Shown: one piece after another, positions 28,370-37,532 of the stretch
Layout of the letters: each line of letters starts with the position of its first letter
Position numbering within the stretch: position 1 is the first letter of the stretch
NCBI GenBank assembly: GCA_023702235.1
Contig: JAMQCR010000001.1
Span: 3,596,001-3,660,000 of the forward strand
Direction of reading: 5' to 3'
Origin: Neobacillus pocheonensis
GTDB lineage: Bacteria > Bacillota > Bacilli > Bacillales > Cytobacillaceae
Length of the DNA stretch: 64,000 nucleotides
Position numbers and translations under genes: made by a program
Notes under the pieces: generated by a model
The model's input: only the letters and a program-made list of their open reading frames with translations
Database searches by the model: none
What the model was told of the DNA's origin: nothing

Positions 28370-29254
28370 TTAAGCTTTACTCATTTTTTTTGGAATTAAT
28401 TTTCGATATTCAGAAGGTGTTTTCCCCAGTTTTCGCTTGAAATAACGACTAAAGTGGGATACACTTTCAAATCCGATATCAACAGATATATTTAGGATGG
28501 TCTTGTCTTCCATTTCAAGCATATACCTTGCAGAGTTTAGGCGGCAATGCATAACGTATTCCATCACAGAAAGACCCGTCACTTCTTTAAATAATGCAGC
28601 CATATAGGACCGACTGATGGCTAAAGAGCTCGCAATGCTTTCCAGAGATAAAGGTTTGGAATAGTTTTGATCAATCCATTTTTTAATTTGAAATACTCGT
28701 TGTTCTTTTTCTGAACAATCATCGCCATCAGTATGAAAATAACTATGACTTAATTCGTAAATCATCATTAACAATTGAATTAAAGATATTTTAAATTTCC
28801 CTTCATGCATCCTATAAGTGAGAGATGCACGATTCGCATGTCCAATCCGATCACAATTTAGTTTTGTTTTTTCAATATCTTCCATAAGTAAATCAATTGT
28901 TTTTAAACACTCATGATCACCCATTCGCAGCAGCACATGATCCATTTTTATAAAAGGTTCTAAAAGCTCTGGCAAATTGAGGTCTTTACACAAACTAGGT
29001 TTTATCCATTCACTCGAAAATGAGACAACACTTCTTACATAAGGAACTTCAAGAGAAGGAAAGGCACGATGCAATGTTAATCCATTCATTACAATAATAT
29101 CACCTGGTTGAAGATGATAAATCTTATTTCCAATAAGATATCTGCATTCTCCTTCGTGGAAACGGTAAATTTCAAATTCTGTATGAGAATGAAAATCCGA
29201 TTGCGAAAATTCATTTCTTTTTTTATAAAAGGCATTTTTAATCCAATTATCCAT
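28370..29254 (-). CDS. AraC family regulator (cupin-HTH), copy 1
   Basis: 294 residues from ATG 29254, eight bases after GAGGGG (an upstream GTG at 29263 is possible). An N-terminal AraC cupin (HSHTEFEIYRFHEGECRYLI, then LQPGDIIVMNGLTLHRAF) binds the sugar effector; the C-terminal 100 residues have two HTH motifs (SIASSLAISRSYMAALFKEV and ISVDIGFESVSHFSRYFKRK). It is nearly identical over its whole length to the second copy at 33460-34344, 5 kb upstream. Third gene after the GPH symporter and dehydrogenase, so probably the regulator of that cluster. Confidence 0.9.
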   Translation of the reverse strand: MDNWIKNAFYKKRNEFSQSDFHSHTEFEIYRFHEGECRYLIGNKIYHLQPGDIIVMNGLTLHRAFPSLEVPYVRSVVSFSSEWIKPSLCKDLNLPELLEPFIKMDHVLLRMGDHECLKTIDLLMEDIEKTKLNCDRIGHANRASLTYRMHEGKFKISLIQLLMMIYELSHSYFHTDGDDCSEKEQRVFQIKKWIDQNYSKPLSLESIASSLAISRSYMAALFKEVTGLSVMEYVMHCRLNSARYMLEMEDKTILNISVDIGFESVSHFSRYFKRKLGKTPSEYRKLIPKKMSKA

Positions 29255-29437
29255 TTCGGTCACCCCTCATCTAAATGGCAGACTAACTTCTTTTCCACTT
29301 TGGTAAGATTTATAAATGGCTAGGATAATGTTAAAAGGTTGATTGCTACAGGATTGTTATCATCAACCAATTCCTATTTAAATATAACACATGACCCATT
29401 AAGACCATGTGTTGACATATTTTCATTGAATTATTTT

Positions 29438-30587
29438 TTATATGATTACTTTTTCTTCTTCAACCTTTTTGTTTAATTCAGCTAAGTATAGCTCTTCATC
29501 AATTGGAAGTTCTACTTCTCTCCCCAACCAGCTTGATAGATGAATAGCGTTTGCCAATGCTACTCCATTGATTCCATCGCTGCCAGGTGCAAGAAGAGGC
29601 GAGCCATCTACGATATTTGCAGCGAAATTTTCCAGAACGGCAAGATGCTGCGCACCCCATACACTTTCAAATTCAATCACTTCTTCACTATATACATCAT
29701 CCATACTGGCGCCTCTGAAAATTTTGGCAGCATCTGCCCAGCTAATATTGTCACTCATTTCTGACTCGGATTTATGAAGGCGTTTGATTGTCACTTTCTT
29801 ACTTTCGTCAACAACAATTTTTCCCTTATCACCTAAAATTTCAAAACGGTCTGTACCCATTACATCATGTGTACAAGTTATAAATACCCCTGTTGCACCA
29901 TTGCCGTAATCAAGCAAAGTAGTTACTTCATCTTCAACAGCAATATTTCTTTGATAGCCGTACTTTACATTAGAATAGACCTTTTTGGGCATCCCGCAAA
30001 TCCACTGAAGCAAATCGATTTGGTGTGGCGCTTGGTTTACAAGGACACCTCCGCCTTCGCTCTCCCAAGTTGCTCTCCATGCGCTTTGGTCATAGTAGCC
30101 CTGCGGTCTCCACCAGGTAGTAATAATCCAGTTTGTCCGACGGATTTTACCAATCTCGCCATTATCAACAATCTCTTTGACTTTTTGATAGAGTGGATTT
30201 GTCCTTTGGTTAAACATAATACCGAAGGTCAAATCGGGTTTTGTTGCAGCAAATTCGTTTAATTCTCTAACTTGTTTCGTGTAAACACCAGCTGGCTTTT
30301 CTACCAATGCGTGGATGTCTCTTTTTAACGCTTCGATCCCCATTTTTGGGTGCAGATAATGGGGTACACAGGTAATAATTGCATCAACATCTCCACTCGC
30401 AAGCATGTCAATGTAGTTATCATAGAATGGTACGTCTGGATATTTTTCAGCCAATATATCTTTTTTAGCTGGGTCACTATCACAGACGGCCAAGTACCAT
30501 ATTTTTAACCTTTCCTTCTGCCAAAAATCCAGCGTAAGTTTCTCCTTGCGCGCCCATCCCAATAATCCCCATCTTAACCTTTATCAT
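29438..30587 (-). pseudogene. Gfo/Idh/MocA family oxidoreductase, frameshifted
   Basis: ATG 30587 after AGGAGGAGC opens KVKMGIIGMGAQGETYAGFL, the NAD(P) Rossmann loop. At about 30489 one base is missing and the long frame takes over, giving AVCDSDPAKK and then the catalytic EKPAG region (HALVEKPAGVYTKQ) and the C-terminal substrate-binding domain (WWRPQGYYDQSAWRATWESE, GGVLVNQAPHQID). Reconstructed length about 383 residues. Family members oxidise sugars or inositols at one carbon. It is 35 bases after the GPH symporter gene. Confidence 0.88.
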
Positions 30588-30622
30588 TATTGCTCCTCCT
30601 CACTTTCTCCTTCAAACAAAAG

Positions 30623-31978
30623 TCAAGCAACTCTTGATTTTTCTGCTTTTTTATTTACTAAATCATCAAGTATTTCTTTATATCGTTTATCTGACAGGTT
30701 ATGCACAAATAATAGTACAAGGATTGTGACAACGGTGAAAATAGCTGGATATAAGAACATTAGCTGTCTAATACCTTTTAAGGTCACGGCACTTTGAGTG
30801 GCATTAGGAACATATCCAATCACCGTTAAAACAAGCCCTGGTATAAAACCAGCCAACGCTTGTGCTAATTTTCTGGCGAAGCTACAGGTTGAGTAAATAA
30901 TCCCCTCGGTTCTTTCTCCGGTCTTCCATTCGTTATATTCAACTATATCTGAAATCATCGCCCAAGAAATGGCTCCTCCTAAGGCTAGCCCAAAAGTCCC
31001 GATACACCATAGGATTTCAAAAGAAGTCACAGTGGTTGGAAGTAAATAATTTAATGTATCTGCTACTGCAGAAATTCCCAAGCCCAATATATAAACATTT
31101 TTCTTTCCCATTCTTTTTGTCAGCCTAGGCGCAATTATAATGGCGACCAGCTGGCAAGTAAAAACAATGAGTGTTAATTGGGAAATCAATTTAATATTCC
31201 CAAGATTATATTGTAAGAAATAGATTTGAACGCCCTGTTTTATAAATTGAGCTGAGATTGTGAAAATAAAGACTAATAATACGCCGATTAATGGCCGATT
31301 GGTTAAGAGGGATTTGAATATTTCTCCAACAGGTACTTTTTCTCCCTCTTTCTTTTTAACTACAATATACTCGTTTACATTTTTATAACAGAAGAAGTGG
31401 CTAATAATTCCGAATATGCCCATAATACCAATTGCAATTGGATACCCTATACTAGGCTTTGAAAACATCAAAATAATTGGTATAACTGCCATTCCAGTTA
31501 TTAATCCAGCAAGATAGGAACCCAACATCCTGAAGGAAGATAAAGAAGTTCTTTGTACTGGATCCTGTGTCATCGAAGCCGCTAGTGATCCATAAGGTAT
31601 ATTTACTACAGAATAGGCAGCATTAAATAGAATATAGGTGGCAAATGCCCAAATTACTTTGCCATTCCCCGCAAGATTTGGAGATAAGAAGGTTAATAGT
31701 GTTAAAAGAAAGAGCGGTACTGTTCCAAATAGAATAAAAGGTCGAAACTTTCCTCTTTTCCCTATTTTGGATCTACTATCTAAAAAGGTCCCTACAGAGG
31801 AATCAATAAAAGCATCTGCTATTTTTGAAACTAAGAACACGAGTCCACCTACAGCTGGGCTGATACCTAAGACGTCAGTATAAAATTTAAGAAGATATAA
31901 ATTCCCAAGGTCGAACATAAAGTTATTTCCTAAATCCCCAAAACCGTAACCGATCTTTTCTTTTAAACTTAGTTTCAT
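30623..31978 (-). CDS. GPH-family sugar:cation symporter (MFS)
   Basis: 451 residues from ATG 31978 behind GGAGGG. Twelve predicted membrane helices; begins KEKIGYGFGDLGNNFMFDLG and has DRSKI..RGKFRPFILFG in the first cytoplasmic loop, the signature of the glycoside-pentoside-hexuronide symporters (MelB/XynP/UidB). Imports a disaccharide, pentoside or glucuronide with sodium or protons. First gene of a cluster with a dehydrogenase and an AraC regulator. A near-consensus cre site precedes it. Confidence 0.9.
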   Translation of the reverse strand: MKLSLKEKIGYGFGDLGNNFMFDLGNLYLLKFYTDVLGISPAVGGLVFLVSKIADAFIDSSVGTFLDSRSKIGKRGKFRPFILFGTVPLFLLTLLTFLSPNLAGNGKVIWAFATYILFNAAYSVVNIPYGSLAASMTQDPVQRTSLSSFRMLGSYLAGLITGMAVIPIILMFSKPSIGYPIAIGIMGIFGIISHFFCYKNVNEYIVVKKKEGEKVPVGEIFKSLLTNRPLIGVLLVFIFTISAQFIKQGVQIYFLQYNLGNIKLISQLTLIVFTCQLVAIIIAPRLTKRMGKKNVYILGLGISAVADTLNYLLPTTVTSFEILWCIGTFGLALGGAISWAMISDIVEYNEWKTGERTEGIIYSTCSFARKLAQALAGFIPGLVLTVIGYVPNATQSAVTLKGIRQLMFLYPAIFTVVTILVLLFVHNLSDKRYKEILDDLVNKKAEKSRVA

Positions 31979-32097
31979 AAAATACAGCCCTCCACATTCA
32001 AATTTAATAGAATTAACATTTTAATTAGTTTAATAAACATATTATTCTGGCAGAGAATCAACTTTCCATTGACAATAGATTGCTTTCATATCAAGGG

Positions 32098-32115
32098 AAT
32101 ATAAGCGCTTTCAAT
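32098..32115 (-). promoter_or_regulatory. Candidate CcpA (cre) site upstream of the GPH symporter
   Basis: AATATAAGCGCTTTCAAT matches the cre consensus WWTGNAARCGNWWWCAWW at all but one specified base (A for G). It lies about 120 bases upstream of the symporter ATG. Not tested; single mismatches occur by chance in AT-rich sequence. Confidence 0.4.
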
Positions 32116-32141
32116 AAAACTAAAATTAAAAGAATTTCGAA

Positions 32142-32184
32142 GGCGTTTTCATATTAGTAGTATAATATGAAAACGCCCTCTTTT
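32142..32184. terminator. Long perfect hairpin between isomerase and symporter genes
   Basis: Perfect 15-bp arms GGCGTTTTCATATTA / TAATATGAAAACGCC with a six-base loop. The T run lies on the plus-strand side. On the minus strand it follows the isomerase gene and probably separates it from the symporter transcript. Confidence 0.65.
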
Positions 32185-32290
32185 TTTAGTAACACTTATT
32201 GGAAACCACAAATCAACCAAGGGTTTATCACTTAATTAATTTCCAATTTCTCATTTCATGATGGGTAAAATTTCACTGCTGAGCTTATGA

Positions 32291-33118
32291 TCAATTCCAC
32301 TGCCAATGATTTTCGGCTAAAATATTTTTCAATGCTCTTGTTGCCACTTTAAATAGATCAGGACCACTGAAACCTTGGAAAGTCTCTGCAGCTTTTAGGT
32401 GTGGCTCTAATGACATAAAGCCGTCAAATCCATTGATTTTTAATGCTTGTAAAACTTCTCGGAATTCTCCGTCCCCTTCGCCGACAGGTACTACTTTTCC
32501 ATTCTCAAATTTCGCATCTTTAATATGCAAATATTCAATATAGGGTAAAAGTTTTGAAAATGCTTCCGTAAACGGCTTTACTCCGCATTGAACAAAGTTT
32601 GCTGGATCAAATGCACAGCGTAAATTTGGAGAACCAACATGTTCTAGAATTTCCAAGCATCTTTCAGTTGTGTCGCCATAAATATCTTTTTCATTTTCAT
32701 GAAGTAGGACAATTCCTGTTCCTTCCACTTTATCCGTAAGCGTTTTCATCCGATACAAAACTTCATCCCGATATTTTTCTGGATTTTCACCTTCAGGGAT
32801 AAAGAAAGAAAAAATTCGGATGTATGGAGAGTGGAAAAATTTCGCAACCTCAATTGCCCTTTCAAACTCATTTAAATGTTGTTCAAAGTCATCCGTAATT
32901 TTAATTTTTCCAATCGGAGACCCTATGGAAGAAACAGAAATACCATGCTGATTAAATTCCTTTTTAACTCTTACCAATTCTTCATCCGTTAGTTTGAGAA
33001 CATTCTTTCCCCAAACTCCCCTAAACTCTATATGATTGATACTTTCAGATTGAAGCACCTCAATTTGTAGTTCTAATTCAGGTGAAATTTCATCTGCAAA
33101 CCCAGTCAATTGGATCAT
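32291..33118 (-). CDS. Sugar phosphate isomerase/epimerase (xylose isomerase-like TIM barrel)
   Basis: 275 residues from ATG 33118 after GTGAGGAGG. TIM-barrel AP-endonuclease-2/IolE-like fold. The metal-ligand stretches LHENEKDIYGDT, AFDPANFVQCG, YLHIKDAKFE and GEGDGEF are all present. Such enzymes isomerise, epimerise or dehydrate sugars and inositol derivatives; many sit beside Gfo/Idh/MocA dehydrogenases in 3-keto-sugar or inositol pathways. Its promoter carries the same 53-bp element as the ABC operon, which ties it to that regulon. Confidence 0.88.
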   Translation of the reverse strand: MIQLTGFADEISPELELQIEVLQSESINHIEFRGVWGKNVLKLTDEELVRVKKEFNQHGISVSSIGSPIGKIKITDDFEQHLNEFERAIEVAKFFHSPYIRIFSFFIPEGENPEKYRDEVLYRMKTLTDKVEGTGIVLLHENEKDIYGDTTERCLEILEHVGSPNLRCAFDPANFVQCGVKPFTEAFSKLLPYIEYLHIKDAKFENGKVVPVGEGDGEFREVLQALKINGFDGFMSLEPHLKAAETFQGFSGPDLFKVATRALKNILAENHWQWN

Positions 33119-33161
33119 TTTGTTTCCTCCTCACTAAATTTAAGGTTTTTAATATGCTTTT

Positions 33162-33239
33162 AGTATACCAGGGTAGTTTTTACGAAGCTTGACTATAAGG
33201 ACTGAAATTTTATCTATATTTTACTCTGCGTACTTTTTT
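33162..33239 (-). promoter_or_regulatory. AraC-type operator and promoter of the isomerase gene
   Basis: A 53-bp block (33187-33239) is about 85 percent identical without gaps to 38659-38711. On the minus strand it begins AGTACGCAGAGTAAAA and has a second AGTCCTTATAGT, both fitting AGTNCNNANAGT and 31 bases apart. Exactly 19 bases after it comes TATACT (33162-33167). The -35 position is poor (AAGCTT), as expected for an activator-dependent promoter. The likely activator is one of the two near-identical AraC proteins. Confidence 0.75.
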
Positions 33240-33430
33240 GTAGGGATAAGTTAATTTCCCAACTATCTCTTGCATTTCCTTATACATTGCAGCTTTTCTG
33301 AAAAATAGCATGAATTTCCCCATTTTCAGTTTAGTTCTTTTTAATAGGGAGGAAAGAAAATGATCTAAAAGGAAAGACTGTGGTGAAAATGATAGATAGA
33401 TATTTAGACCAAAAAAAGGTCTATCAAACA

Positions 33431-33461
33431 ACAAAAAAACCGATTGAATCCTCGGTTTTTT
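33431..33461 (-). terminator. Terminator after AraC copy 2
   Basis: AAAAAACCGA / TCGGTTTTTT arms directly at the AraC stop codon, ending the operon that starts at 38597. The left arm is shared with the AraC coding end, and a similar but degenerate structure follows AraC copy 1. Confidence 0.75.
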
Positions 33462-34344
33462 AAGCTTTACTGATTTTTTTTGGAATTAATTTACGATACT
33501 CAGAAGGTGTTTTTCCTAATTTTTGCTTGAAATAACGACTAAAATGAGACACACTTTCAAATCCCGTATCAACGGATATTTCTAGAATAGTTTTATTTTC
33601 CATTTCAAGCATATACCGCGCTGCATTTAGTCGGCAATGCATAACGTACTCCATCACAGAAAGACCCGTCACTTCTTTAAATAATGCAGCCATATAGGAC
33701 CGACTGATTGCTAGCGAACTAGCAATGCTGTCCAGAGATAAAGGCTTTGTAAAGCTTTGGTCGATCCATTTTTTAATTTGAAATACTCGTTGTTCTTTTT
33801 CTGAACAAACATCGCCATCAGAATAAAAATAGCTTTGGCTTAATTCGTAAACCATCATTAACAATTGAATTAAAGATGTTTTAAATTTCCCTTCATGCAT
33901 CCTATAAGTGAGAGATGCACGATTCGCATGTCCAATCCGATCACAATTTTGTTTTGTTTTTTCAATATCTTCCATAAGTAAATCAATGGTTTTTAAACAC
34001 TCATGATCCCCCATTCGCAGTAGCATATGACCCATTTTTATAAAAGGCTCTAAAAGCTCTGGCAAATTGAGGTCTTTACACAAACTGGGTTTTATCCATT
34101 CACTCGAAAACGAAACCACGCTTCTTACATAAGCAGCATCAAAAGAGGGATATGCACGATGTAAGGTTAATCCATTCATCACAATAATATCACCTGGTTG
34201 AAGATGATAAATCTTATTGCCTATAATGTATCTGCAAATTCCTTCGTGAAAACGATAAATTTCGAATTCAGTATGAGAATGAAAATCCGATTGAGAAAAA
34301 TCATTTCTTTTTTTATAAAAGGCATTTTTAATCCAATTATCCAT
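33460..34344 (-). CDS. AraC family regulator (cupin-HTH), copy 2
   Basis: 294 residues from ATG 34344 after AGAGGGG. Same layout as copy 1: cupin with HSHTEFEIYRFHEG and LQPGDIIVMNGLTLHRAY, and a double HTH at the C-terminus. Differences from copy 1 are scattered and conservative; the cupin changes (YIIGN, YPSFDAAYVR) may alter effector choice while the HTH recognition regions are almost unchanged. Last gene of the dehydrogenase/ABC operon. Confidence 0.92.
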   Translation of the reverse strand: MDNWIKNAFYKKRNDFSQSDFHSHTEFEIYRFHEGICRYIIGNKIYHLQPGDIIVMNGLTLHRAYPSFDAAYVRSVVSFSSEWIKPSLCKDLNLPELLEPFIKMGHMLLRMGDHECLKTIDLLMEDIEKTKQNCDRIGHANRASLTYRMHEGKFKTSLIQLLMMVYELSQSYFYSDGDVCSEKEQRVFQIKKWIDQSFTKPLSLDSIASSLAISRSYMAALFKEVTGLSVMEYVMHCRLNAARYMLEMENKTILEISVDTGFESVSHFSRYFKQKLGKTPSEYRKLIPKKISKA

Positions 34345-34392
34345 AGAAGTTACCCCTCTTGTTATTGGCCAAACATGTTTTAAGGCTATATC

Positions 34393-35232
34393 TTACTTTA
34401 ATCCTTGTGTAGCAATTCCATCTACAATATATCGTTGAAAAATGATAAACATAATGAATAGCGGCAATAATGATAAAGTAGACATGGCAAATAAATTTCC
34501 CCAATTTGTGAAAGAAGATGGGTCTGAAAACATACGTAACCCTAAAGAGATTGTAAATGTACTTGGTTGGTTTAAATAAATCAATGGCCCTAAGAAATCA
34601 TCCCATGTCCAAATGAATGAAAAAATAGATACTGTAATCAATGCAGGTTTACAAATAGGTAAAATGATGTTCCAAAACGTTCTATATGTTGAACAGCCAT
34701 CAATGAGTGCCGCTTCATCTAATTCTTTTGGAATTCCTCGAATGAATTGCATCATTAAAAAGACGAAAAATGCATTTCCCCCAATAAATTGTGGGACAAT
34801 AAGTGGGAGAAATGTATTGATCCACCCTAGTTTATGAAACAAAATGTATTGAGGAATCATCGTTACTTGGACAGGTAGCATCATGGTAACCATAAGGCAG
34901 GCAAATAATGGTTTTTGAAATGAAAATTTTAAGCGGGCAAATCCAAAGGAAACCAAACTGGATGTAAACATCGACCCAATCATAGACAAAGTTGAAATAA
35001 TAAATGAATTTAAGAAGAATTTTCCAAAGGAAGTGCCGCCAAATCCCTTCCATCCATCAGGATAATTATGCCATTGGAAACTTGAAGGTATAAGAGAAGC
35101 TGCTTGTTTAAAAATTTCTGACTCTGGTTTCAAGGAACTAATGAGAGTCCAAATAATTGGATACATCATAAATAGACCAAATGCGATCGCGAACAAATGA
35201 AAAATGGTATTTGGAATCAATCTTTTCGTCAT
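34393..35232 (-). CDS. Carbohydrate ABC transporter permease (MalG-type)
   Basis: 279 residues from ATG 35232 after AGGAGAG. Six membrane helices; the cytoplasmic EAA loop reads EAALIDGCSTYRTFWNIILP (about 190-210), which docks the ATPase. C-terminal YIVDGIATQGLK is typical of MalG-like subunits. Partner of the MalF-type permease 15 bases upstream. No ATPase gene is in the cluster, so a shared MsmX-type ATPase elsewhere must power it. Confidence 0.92.
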   Translation of the reverse strand: MTKRLIPNTIFHLFAIAFGLFMMYPIIWTLISSLKPESEIFKQAASLIPSSFQWHNYPDGWKGFGGTSFGKFFLNSFIISTLSMIGSMFTSSLVSFGFARLKFSFQKPLFACLMVTMMLPVQVTMIPQYILFHKLGWINTFLPLIVPQFIGGNAFFVFLMMQFIRGIPKELDEAALIDGCSTYRTFWNIILPICKPALITVSIFSFIWTWDDFLGPLIYLNQPSTFTISLGLRMFSDPSSFTNWGNLFAMSTLSLLPLFIMFIIFQRYIVDGIATQGLK

Positions 35233-35246
35233 TTACCTATCTCTCC

Positions 35247-36125
35247 TTACGACTCATAATATACCCATGATTTCGATGTTTTGAAGACAATAGCTGTGAA
35301 AACAGCAATGATGATTAACAATACCCAGGCCATCGCTGAAGCATATCCCATTTGGAAATTACTGAATGCTGTGTCGTAAAGGTAAACGGCATAGAATAAT
35401 GTTGAATCCAATGGTCCTCCTTGAGTAACCATAAAACTTTGCGTAAAGGTCATAAAACCGCTAATCATCTGCATAACGAGATTAAAAAAGATAATGGGTG
35501 ATAGCATCGGAAGCGTTATTTTAAAGAATTTTGTAAATGAATTGGCTCCATCTACATTAGAAGCTTCATATAATTCATGAGGGATTTGTTTTAATCCTGC
35601 TAAAAAGATTAACATCGGAGAACCAAATTGCCATGTGACAAGTAAAATAAGTGTCCAAATGGATGTATTTGGATCTAACAACCAATTGGGTCCATGAATT
35701 CCGAAAAGGGTTAAAGCATGATTGATGGCTCCGTCATTTCCAAATAACTGTCGCCACATAACAGCTACTGCTACACTTCCTCCAACCAAAGATGGAATGT
35801 AATAGATTGTCCGGTAGATTCCGACCCCTTTTCTTGGTTTTACAAACAGCATTGCAACCATCAAGGCGAAGGCAAGTTTTAATGGCACAGATATCAACAC
35901 AAATTCAAAGGTTACTTTTAGCGAATTCCAATACCTAGGATCTTGCGTAAACATATAAATATAATTCTTAAAACCTACCCATTTTGGACTTGATAGCAGG
36001 TCATAATTTGTAAATGAAAAATAAAGCGATGCAATCATGGGGGCTAGGACAAAAAAAATGAATCCTAAAAACCATGGTAAGATAAATGAGTATCCAACTA
36101 AATTTTTTTTCCATGTTTTTTTCAT
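35247..36125 (-). CDS. Carbohydrate ABC transporter permease (MalF-type)
   Basis: 292 residues from ATG 36125 behind GGGAG. Six membrane helices (about 10-32, 70-95, 105-130, 155-175, 205-225, 265-285) and an EAA loop EASNVDGANSFTKFFKITLP. Sugar permease of the LacF/UgpA group. It lies between the binding protein gene (82 bases) and the second permease. Confidence 0.92.
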   Translation of the reverse strand: MKKTWKKNLVGYSFILPWFLGFIFFVLAPMIASLYFSFTNYDLLSSPKWVGFKNYIYMFTQDPRYWNSLKVTFEFVLISVPLKLAFALMVAMLFVKPRKGVGIYRTIYYIPSLVGGSVAVAVMWRQLFGNDGAINHALTLFGIHGPNWLLDPNTSIWTLILLVTWQFGSPMLIFLAGLKQIPHELYEASNVDGANSFTKFFKITLPMLSPIIFFNLVMQMISGFMTFTQSFMVTQGGPLDSTLFYAVYLYDTAFSNFQMGYASAMAWVLLIIIAVFTAIVFKTSKSWVYYES

Positions 36126-36207
36126 TTTTTATCTCCCTTTTAAACGAGGATGACTCATAAAACCCTTTGTTTTTGAGCCATCTTCGTTTATAAAAATATC
36201 AATTAAA

Positions 36208-37521
36208 TTAATTCGCGCTTAAAATTTGATTTGCTTGTTCACGGAATTGTTTTGCCGCTGCTTCAGGTGTAAGCTGGCCATAAGCAATTTGCATCTGTAA
36301 ACGATCGAATAAGTCGGATACTTTCGAACCACCCTGTGGTGATGGCGGGTCAATTGGTTTAGAGTGAGAAGAAACATATTCAATATAAGAGAATTGTTCT
36401 TTTTCAGATTCAGATAATGATGGAAGTAAATGATCACGGACTTTTTTAGAAATTGGAACACCGCGCTCGGCTTTCAAAATATCATTTGCATTTAAATCAT
36501 TTAGGAAAAAGTTTATGAATTTAACTGCGGCATCTTTATGTTTTGAAGCAGCAGACATGGAGACTAACATGGCTGGTTTTAAATAGTTCCCTTCTTTTCC
36601 GCCTGGTAATTCTGGAGGCGCGATAAGTTTTAAGGTATGTCCAGCGTATTTTGATTCCCCAACAACTAAATTACTTGTAAAACCGTGTACAGCTGCTTTT
36701 CCTGTGGAAATCATTAAACCTGCTTCATTCGTTTTTAATGAGTCTACAACCTTTGGATCTCCAAACAATCCGTTTTTGTAGTGTGTTAGTCGGTAATTTG
36801 TATAATCGATGAATAGTTGATCATCTTTATACCCTAGAGCTTTTCCATCCGCACTGTACTCATGGGTTCCTCTTTGGCGTAAGTAAAACGGGAAGTCATA
36901 TGGAATGGTATCTTCTGGACTAAATCCATTTGTTCCTAATTTTGCCTTTAATGCAGTTAATGTCTTATCCAAATCTTCTGTCGTATATCCAGGTTGCAGT
37001 TCAGGTACACCTGCATTTTGAAAAATGGTTGGGTCATAATCTACTGCTGGAGCATTCATTCCAAGTGAAATGGCATAGTTTTTATTGCCTATGATTCCAC
37101 CTGCAAGATAAGCCTTATTATCAACACTAGATAAATCTATTTTTCCTGAGCCAATATAAGAATCCAGCGGGTCAATCAAATGACGAGATGTGTATTCTCC
37201 AAGCTTGTTATAATCCATTTGCATCACATCTGGTAGGCTTTGACCTGCGGCTTCCGTTGCCATTTTTGGCCAATAGTCGTTGAAATTTGTATATTCTGTT
37301 TCAATTTTAATGTTCGGATTTTGTTTTTCAAAAAGTTGGATCATTTTTTGTGTCCGGTCGTTACGATCCTGTGAGCCCCACCATGCTACTTTTAATGTAA
37401 TCGGCTTATTTGCATCTGAACTGTTTGCTTGTCCGGAAGTTGAATTGGAACATCCTACAATCCCAAAAGTTAGTCCTGCTATTAACGTGACTGCTGCTAG
37501 CTTTTTCATATTTTTTTTCAT
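36208..37521 (-). CDS. Sugar ABC transporter substrate-binding lipoprotein
   Basis: 437 residues from ATG 37521 after TAGGAGG. Lipobox GIVGC with Cys24 as the lipidation site, then a family-1 extracellular solute-binding protein: KPITLKVAWWGSQDRNDRTQ, QNPNIKIETEYTNFNDYWPK and MQMDYNKLGEYTSRHLIDPL. These proteins bind oligosaccharides or glycosides on the outer face of the membrane. It follows the dehydrogenase gene by only 11 bases, so sugar import and oxidation are co-expressed. Confidence 0.92.
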   Translation of the reverse strand: MKKNMKKLAAVTLIAGLTFGIVGCSNSTSGQANSSDANKPITLKVAWWGSQDRNDRTQKMIQLFEKQNPNIKIETEYTNFNDYWPKMATEAAGQSLPDVMQMDYNKLGEYTSRHLIDPLDSYIGSGKIDLSSVDNKAYLAGGIIGNKNYAISLGMNAPAVDYDPTIFQNAGVPELQPGYTTEDLDKTLTALKAKLGTNGFSPEDTIPYDFPFYLRQRGTHEYSADGKALGYKDDQLFIDYTNYRLTHYKNGLFGDPKVVDSLKTNEAGLMISTGKAAVHGFTSNLVVGESKYAGHTLKLIAPPELPGGKEGNYLKPAMLVSMSAASKHKDAAVKFINFFLNDLNANDILKAERGVPISKKVRDHLLPSLSESEKEQFSYIEYVSSHSKPIDPPSPQGGSKVSDLFDRLQMQIAYGQLTPEAAAKQFREQANQILSAN

Positions 37522-37532
37522 ATTTTAACCTC

